This document shows, one piece after another, positions 59,626 through 64,000 of a stretch of DNA of 64,000 nt. A program made the translations under genes and the position numbers. This stretch comes from Owenia fusiformis. Lineage: Eukaryota > Annelida > Polychaeta > Sabellida > Oweniidae. Under the pieces are notes generated by a model. The model was not told the DNA's origin. It saw only the letters and a list, made by a program, of their open reading frames with translations, and searched no databases. Position 1 is the stretch's first letter, and each line of letters opens with the position of its first letter. The stretch covers positions 15,982,822 through 16,046,821 of the forward strand of contig CAIIXF020000008.1 in NCBI GenBank assembly GCA_903813345.2, written 5' to 3'.

Positions 59626-61092
59626 TAATTGTTGTATAATTACAATTTTAATAGTTCATTAAGCGAGTAATTGTCCTTGCACTGCCCAAAAAACATACAA
59701 TTTTTGACGTTTCGGTTGTCAGGAATATTAAGGTCTAACTCTACTGAAGAACACATTTTATATGGTGCTCCAGGTTTAAAATGATAACATAATGTCGCAA
59801 TTTGATTTATGTTTTATATGGTATATATACAAGTAAGCATGACGCATTATTTTTGGACAATTTCTCCATTATGGCAGCCATTTTGGAAAATTGTAATGTA
59901 GTAATCCGATACATCACTTAACTTGCTGCCATTTGACATACAATTGGATTAATTTCTTTGCTCTAGGATTTCTGTTGTGAAGTTATAACTGTACTTTTGT
60001 TATGTTCCAGGTGCTACAGAACATGATAACCAATAGACAATAGAAAGAGAGCAGCTACCATTAGAGGCCATTTAAACAGCATACACCCTTACTACACAGA
60101 TCATATACTACCTCACTACAGTACAGTCATATATACAATACAGCCTAACCATGTAGATATACCATAGACAGAACTTATACATACTACTTAATACTAACAA
60201 AGAACCCAGCTAGCTACAAGCATTTTAATTAGGTAAGTCAGAAAAAAGTCCTGCCTCAAGCCCATGTCTGCTCTCTCCCAACGCACCTACCTATACAATT
60301 TTATGGGTGGGAGATTGTCAGGGAAAGGGGTGGAGCCTGAGCAAGGTGAGAAAAAGTCCCGAATCATGATTGAAGGCCTACTTTCACTATATATTCCTCC
60401 AATCAGATCTGTTTTGAAACAGAAAGGCTTGTGAACAAAAGGGCTTCGTGGAAGACAAATGGAATGTTCCAGAGTACCGAGCTCCGATTGTTACATATCT
60501 TTCTTCCGATTTTCTCAGAAAAAAGTTTGCCTGTAGGCCCCTGTCTCTTTTCTAGCAGCAATTATATAGCTGGAGTCATATTTATTCTTATATTGCTTTT
60601 CTTGGAGTATTCTTAATGTGAGACTTGAAGCATAAAGTTGCACGCATTCTAGACCTCATTTATATTTAGACAGGAATCTATATTATATGATGATGTCACC
60701 AGTTGCTACGACAAATGTTATTTTTATATGAAAATAATACCGTAGTTGTTTTGTGGAATGCAATGAGGAAGTAAAATTCAGCAGAAATTTAATTTTTCAT
60801 TCATTCATTGATAATAAATCACTGTTTATGGGTTATATGTGACTTCATCAGGTTAGGTTGAATCGATCTAATGAATATTCAGACATCTGCATACATTTTT
60901 GTTTTATTCAGTTAAGATGTCACTACAAGACAAATTGAACTTTTATCAATCAAGCAAGCAAGCATTTACCAATCAAACAAGCAACAAATCATGAAACAAA
61001 TATACAATATATATATATACATTTATAGATATTACTGTGAAAAATATAAATCATCATGTTTTTATGACACCACAAGAAGTGGTGACATATTG

Positions 61093-61200
61093 TTATAGTC
61101 TTCAACATTTTTGTGGATGGTGTTCGGTAGTTGGTGTTTGGTGTTCAGCATCTATAACAAATCGCAGGTGGTGGATTTTATATGTTAATGCCTTGTTTCA
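61093..61200 (+). repeat. Dispersed CTGTAACAAATGGCAGGTGG family, copy 5
   Basis: Contains TATAGTCTTCAACATTTTTG, GATGGTGTTCGG, ATAACAAATCGCAGGTGG and ATGTTAATGCCTTGTTT. It lies just beyond the 3' end of the PhyH gene. Confidence 0.5.
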
Positions 61201-61303
61201 TATTTATTTTCATTTGATGTATTATGCCAAAACCTGGATTTATTTAGAATAAACCAAATGTACCAGAGGTTATACTTTCATAATATCTATAATGTTAGTG
61301 TCT

Positions 61304-61309
61304 TTTATT
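61304..61309 (-). terminator. Poly(A) signal AATAAA of the PhyH gene
   Basis: The minus strand reads TAACTTTGAATAAAAGAC: the AATAAA begins five bases after the TAA stop. This implies a very short 3' UTR. Confidence 0.6.
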
Positions 61310-61314
61310 CAAAG

Positions 61315-61449
61315 TTACTCCATTTTCTCAGGGACCTGCAAATATGCTGAGTTTTCGGGTGTTGCAATGTAGTAGTCTCTTTTGGCAGCTACCTCTTTGT
61401 TGGCAGCTAAATCAGTGACATCACAATCCATGATCGCTGAGTTTGGCAG
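61315..61449 (-). CDS. PhyH-like gene last exon
   Basis: 135 nt, acceptor ATTTCCAG, phase 0. It encodes [20 protein letters not shown], then [20 protein letters not shown] and EKME before TAA at 61317-61315. LPNSAI after the preceding LDK fits the family's (V/L)P(N/D)SAI junction as recalled. A poly(A) signal follows at once. Confidence 0.85.
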   Translation of the reverse strand: MPNSAIMDCDVTDLAANKEVAAKRDYYIATPENSAYLQVPEKME

Positions 61450-63866
61450 CTGGAAATCATGAGAAATTCTCTTTATCAAGTTGTTCTTAGGTTTTATAAA
61501 GGGGATTCAGGGCTCTCACCAGGCTTTTAGACTGTGGCCCAGCATCACTCTCTATTTAGCTCCCTCCACACCCTATCATGACTATTTCCACAGTCTAAAC
61601 TTGACTGAATATGTAATAATACCATGTAAAAAGGATAAAACATAACATAAATATGATTTATCACGATTGAACGGTTATTCTGAAGATGTTAGCACCACAC
61701 CCTAAATATTTCCTGGTGAGAGCCCTGGGATTGGATAGCAGTGTAAAAAGCCTTTCTTTTGGGAGACTGGGACCAGAGTTGACAACCTCCAAGATTATCA
61801 ATTGAAAGTCTTTGAAAGAGATCATAACATTCTATCAGTTTCCTATCTACAGTATCTTTACAAGGTGGAAAGATGCTCTGAGTAATCGTTGGAGTGTGGA
61901 GAGTATCAGAATGACAGAACATTACTTATTTATAGGTTAATAAGTACACTGACCAAAATGAGAGCCAACTGTCAATGACTAATGAAGTCCATGGGAGAGC
62001 GGTTTATATCAATGGAAACAAAACGAAAATCATTGATTTCTGTCAATTTTTGCAGACACAGTTATGGTCATTAATATCTTTGAAGCTGACCAAAGAAGAA
62101 CCTGAAAATATAGAAAATGTAGTCTATTTAATGTGATACCTTGTCTAGTTTAGTATACACAGGGTGTGGTGAGTTCTCTTTATATGGGGTATTATTAGCC
62201 CTATTGTAACAACACAGGTAGCCCCAGCGTCTGTTTGGACTATTGTTCTGGTCGCTCCTATGTAGAATGTTACAGTGGAAGAACAGGGCATCTCCGGGGT
62301 CCAACTCTGGTTGGATGATAGGACACACTTTTTCTATCTCTTCTACACGGGCGGTGTCTGCCCCTGCTTGTTTTCCAACTCTAATGTGGTCTATGCGTCC
62401 TATTTTGTGGCTCATTGGGATGATCTGTATGGATTATGGACAAAGGGCAACATTAGAAAAACACAAAATAACTGAAAGACTACTAAAGGATGTAATGATA
62501 CGAGTCGGCAAAATCATAATTTAGAGTTGTAGATGAACTCCTTGTTTAGATAAATATTGTATGTGAGAAATCCAGGGACCCCAACCTTCATTCAATAGGT
62601 GAACAGTTATGTTATTATAGGTGTTACCTTTAGACATCCATTTTTCCTGTCTGCTCTATCAATAGCTGTCCATGTTGTACCTAGATTAGGAAAGATACAC
62701 CCATTGTTGTACCAGTAACTGAAACAAAAGAATTTGATGAATGCCTTAATTAGATTGGAGCTAAAATGAAGCAAGGGGGATAAAGCAATACAGTAAGGGA
62801 ATACACTGCCATTGTTGTACCAGTATCTAAAACCATAGCATCTCATGAACTCATGTTGCAATTAAGTCCCATCAATGGTATGCTAGGATTTACTATACTA
62901 CATGTATATGTCGTAATTTGCCATTCAAAAATCTACCATTTACAAGAGCTTTACGTCAGATACACTCTTTTTAATTACAGATCATTATTTGATCTTGCCA
63001 ATATCTAACCAGAATTATGCAATGAAAGCTGATCATTAAGATCTTCAAAACCATATGTTATAGTCAGAGGGAAGAGTGTCTTACTGATGGTGATGCAGGG
63101 TAATAATAAACCTCATACAGTCACAGAACATACTTACCCATAATCCTTCTGCCACAAAGAACCAACTTACCCATAATCCTGGTGCCAAACAAATGCACCT
63201 CCTGTGAAGGCATCTTTCGCAATGAGTTTCGAATGATAGTGATAAACTTCCCCTCCAAGCAACTAAGAATTACAAAACACAATTACTGCACGAATTTATC
63301 ATTCAACTAATGCCAAGATAAATGAGATAGCCATCTACAGTCATCTACATTCATTAGTAGTATAATCTCTCATAGAGGTCAACAACATTGCCTTATAACA
63401 AGTCTCATATGTTTTATATTTGACTTAATTAATTGAGTTCTGAGATTCTAAACCTTCATAATACTGTTGAATGAGACTAAAGATTAGGGCTTTTACAATT
63501 GTAAGTTTGACTGAAGAATGGAATCATTTTACACTTTCTGTACAAGCTGTCAAAGATATTCTAGAGCAGTAATCAGTGTTGTCGATGTTACCTTTTCCCA
63601 AGTGCCTGCTACACGTTCCGTGCGGGCTACAACCCCCAATATATCATCACTGGGATGGTTCCACACAGTGATCCCCACAGCACGCCCTTCCCCATCATCC
63701 CTATCCATCTTATAATCAACCATTCCCTTGTCTTTATCAAGGAACTCCTTGAGCTTTAGAGTCTCAGCATTTGTAAGGAGACCTCTGATAATCATGTAGC
63801 CAAACTCATCAAAATGAGCCTTCATCTGGCCAGTCACCTTCCAGTCTTTACCAGTATACTTGAAGC
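61315..63866 (-). CDS. PhyH-family 2-oxoglutarate/Fe(II) dioxygenase, L-proline trans-4-hydroxylase-like (5' end outside window)
   Basis: A non-haem iron dioxygenase of the phytanoyl-CoA dioxygenase (PhyH) family. It uses O2 and 2-oxoglutarate to hydroxylate a small substrate, here unknown. Exons (minus strand): 63866-63592, 63262-63171, 62718-62628, 62424-62140, 61449-61315. They join in phase to 291 residues plus stop. Iron ligands: the HxD pair in VWHQDYGYW and the distal His in [18 protein letters not shown] supplies the likely 2-oxoglutarate-binding Arg. [41 protein letters not shown] and [10 protein letters not shown] recall invertebrate proteins annotated as L-proline trans-4-hydroxylase-like; this is from memory and not searched. 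The first two bases of exon 63866 complete a split codon, so at least one 5' exon lies beyond the window. Two splice-site regions have nearby partial duplicates. Confidence 0.9.
61508..61727. mobile_element. MITE with CAGGGCTCTCACCAGG ends and 5-bp duplication
   Basis: 220 bp, perfect 16-bp terminal inverted repeats, flanked by GGATT at 61503-61507 and 61728-61732. It lies in the last intron of the PhyH-like gene. Its end layout (CAGG, seven bases, CCAGG) and duplication length match the GTAGCCAGG elements at 16913 and 26505. Confidence 0.85.
62140..62424 (-). CDS. PhyH-like gene exon with distal His and Arg
   Basis: 285 nt, acceptor CATACAG and donor GTATCA, phase 0 both sides. It encodes [20 protein letters not shown], then [20 protein letters not shown] and [20 protein letters not shown], ending YTKLDK. 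It completes the iron site and the co-substrate pocket. Confidence 0.92.
62628..62718 (-). CDS. PhyH-like gene exon [11 protein letters not shown]
   Basis: 91 nt, acceptor TTTGTTTCAG and donor GTAACA. It encodes [20 protein letters not shown] and [10 protein letters not shown], the strand pair that carries the conserved NGCL motif. A partial copy of its first 30 bases lies upstream at 62795-62826. Confidence 0.9.
62795..62826 (-). pseudogene. Partial duplicate of the YWYNNG exon
   Basis: After an acceptor-like TTTTAG it reads ATACTGGTACAACAATGGCA, which translates as [10 protein letters not shown] in the exon's phase. The rest of the exon is not recognisable and no matching donor was seen. 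It lies 108 bp upstream of the real exon. Confidence 0.5.
63138..63170 (-). pseudogene. Duplicated exon end with a second splice donor
   Basis: TTTGTGGCAGAAGGATTATG followed by GTAAGTATG echoes the preceding TTTGGCACCAGGATTATGGG plus TAAGTTGG. The second donor GTAAGT at 63137 is at least as good as the real one 33 bp earlier. Using it would read straight into an in-frame TAA, so it would truncate the protein. Confidence 0.5.
63171..63262 (-). CDS. PhyH-like gene exon with HxD iron ligands
   Basis: 92 nt, acceptor ATTCTTAG and donor GTAAGT. It encodes [20 protein letters not shown] and [11 protein letters not shown]. The His and Asp of WHQD are the first two iron ligands. A near-copy of its last 25 bases and donor follows 33 bp downstream. 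Confidence 0.9.
63592..63866 (-). CDS. PhyH-like gene, first exon in window
   Basis: 275 nt, acceptor TGGCACAG and donor GTAACA. It encodes [12 protein letters not shown], then [38 protein letters not shown] and [14 protein letters not shown]. FxxxGYxIIRGLL is the usual N-terminal start of the PhyH fold. There is no initiator; upstream coding sequence is expected. Confidence 0.88.
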
Positions 63867-64000
63867 CTGTGCCAGAAATATATTGTCATCGTATGTACAT
63901 GTAATCCTAACATTGGCTTTAGGTCTATTTGACACATTGGCATCTATGATTGTCTAATGGGCAAAGAATGTAGATACAGGTTCCTAGACTTTGAATTTGT

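Larger units (their letters stand above)
54622..61314 (+). other. NOVA 3' flank: probable long 3' UTR and intergenic sequence
   Basis: No AATAAA or ATTAAA was found in the first 760 bp after the NOVA stop, so the 3' UTR probably extends into the TCAT array. Candidate poly(A) signals further on are ATTAAA near 55764 and AATAAA at 58607. The remaining named features are the arrays, a weak two-exon ORF, a CTCF-like site and two dispersed repeats. The stretch 60013-60230 is bounded by a good acceptor (TTATGTTCCAG) and donor (GTAAGTCAG) without an open frame, so it may be a noncoding exon. Confidence 0.45.

Noticed and set aside
61689-61922. 77-codon minus-strand frame near the PhyH gene end
   Set aside because: It overlaps the MITE at 61508-61727, and the true last exon is at 61315-61449 by splice phase and stop.

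Overview
This is animal nuclear DNA, AT-rich, with large introns and standard GT-AG splice sites. Repeat content is heavy: short inverted-repeat elements, foldbacks and minisatellites. The gene complement (PP1 beta, a NOVA/pasilla-type RNA-binding protein, and a PhyH dioxygenase of the L-proline trans-4-hydroxylase-like type) suggests an invertebrate, probably marine and perhaps a lophotrochozoan or an invertebrate deuterostome. The sequence alone does not fix the species. Three multi-exon protein genes were rebuilt by hand from splice sites and reading phase. Most other open frames are chance or repeat-derived.

Layout. Positions 1-11646, minus strand: a PPP1CB orthologue, complete at its 5' end, with the last coding exon(s) lying beyond position 1. 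Exon 4 is present twice in tandem (3536-3640 and 2971-3075). Both copies are intact, 105 nt and in the same phase, so they are candidate mutually exclusive exons. Positions 11647-11905: a short head-to-head promoter interval with a perfect CRE (TGACGTCA). Positions 11906-54621, plus strand: a complete NOVA gene of five coding exons and 540 codons with three KH domains, spread over about 43 kb. Positions 54622-61314: the NOVA 3' flank and probable long 3' UTR, including a 17-copy TCAT-rich tandem array, a weak two-exon ORF and a CTCF-like motif. Positions 61315-63866, minus strand: the 3' part of a PhyH-family 2-oxoglutarate/Fe(II) dioxygenase gene, convergent with NOVA, whose first exon(s) lie beyond 64000.

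The introns hold several non-autonomous element families: a hAT-like element with a perfect 8-bp target duplication; elements with 16-bp CAGG(N7)CCAGG ends and 5-bp duplications; TA-flanked elements with TAYAGTRAAACCT ends; a 2-kb element edged by CCGACAATTGTCGG palindromes; foldbacks; and a dispersed family built around CTGTAACAAATGGCAGGTGG. Two members of the TA-flanked family appear to have grown into internal minisatellites (76-bp and 21-bp units).

The genes are not a pathway. Two links are worth testing. PPP1CB and NOVA probably share a bidirectional promoter. NOVA binds YCAY clusters; such clusters occur downstream of its own stop codon and, more weakly, in the intron between the two PPP1CB exon-4 copies. 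That suggests possible autoregulation and local cross-regulation, but it is inference only.
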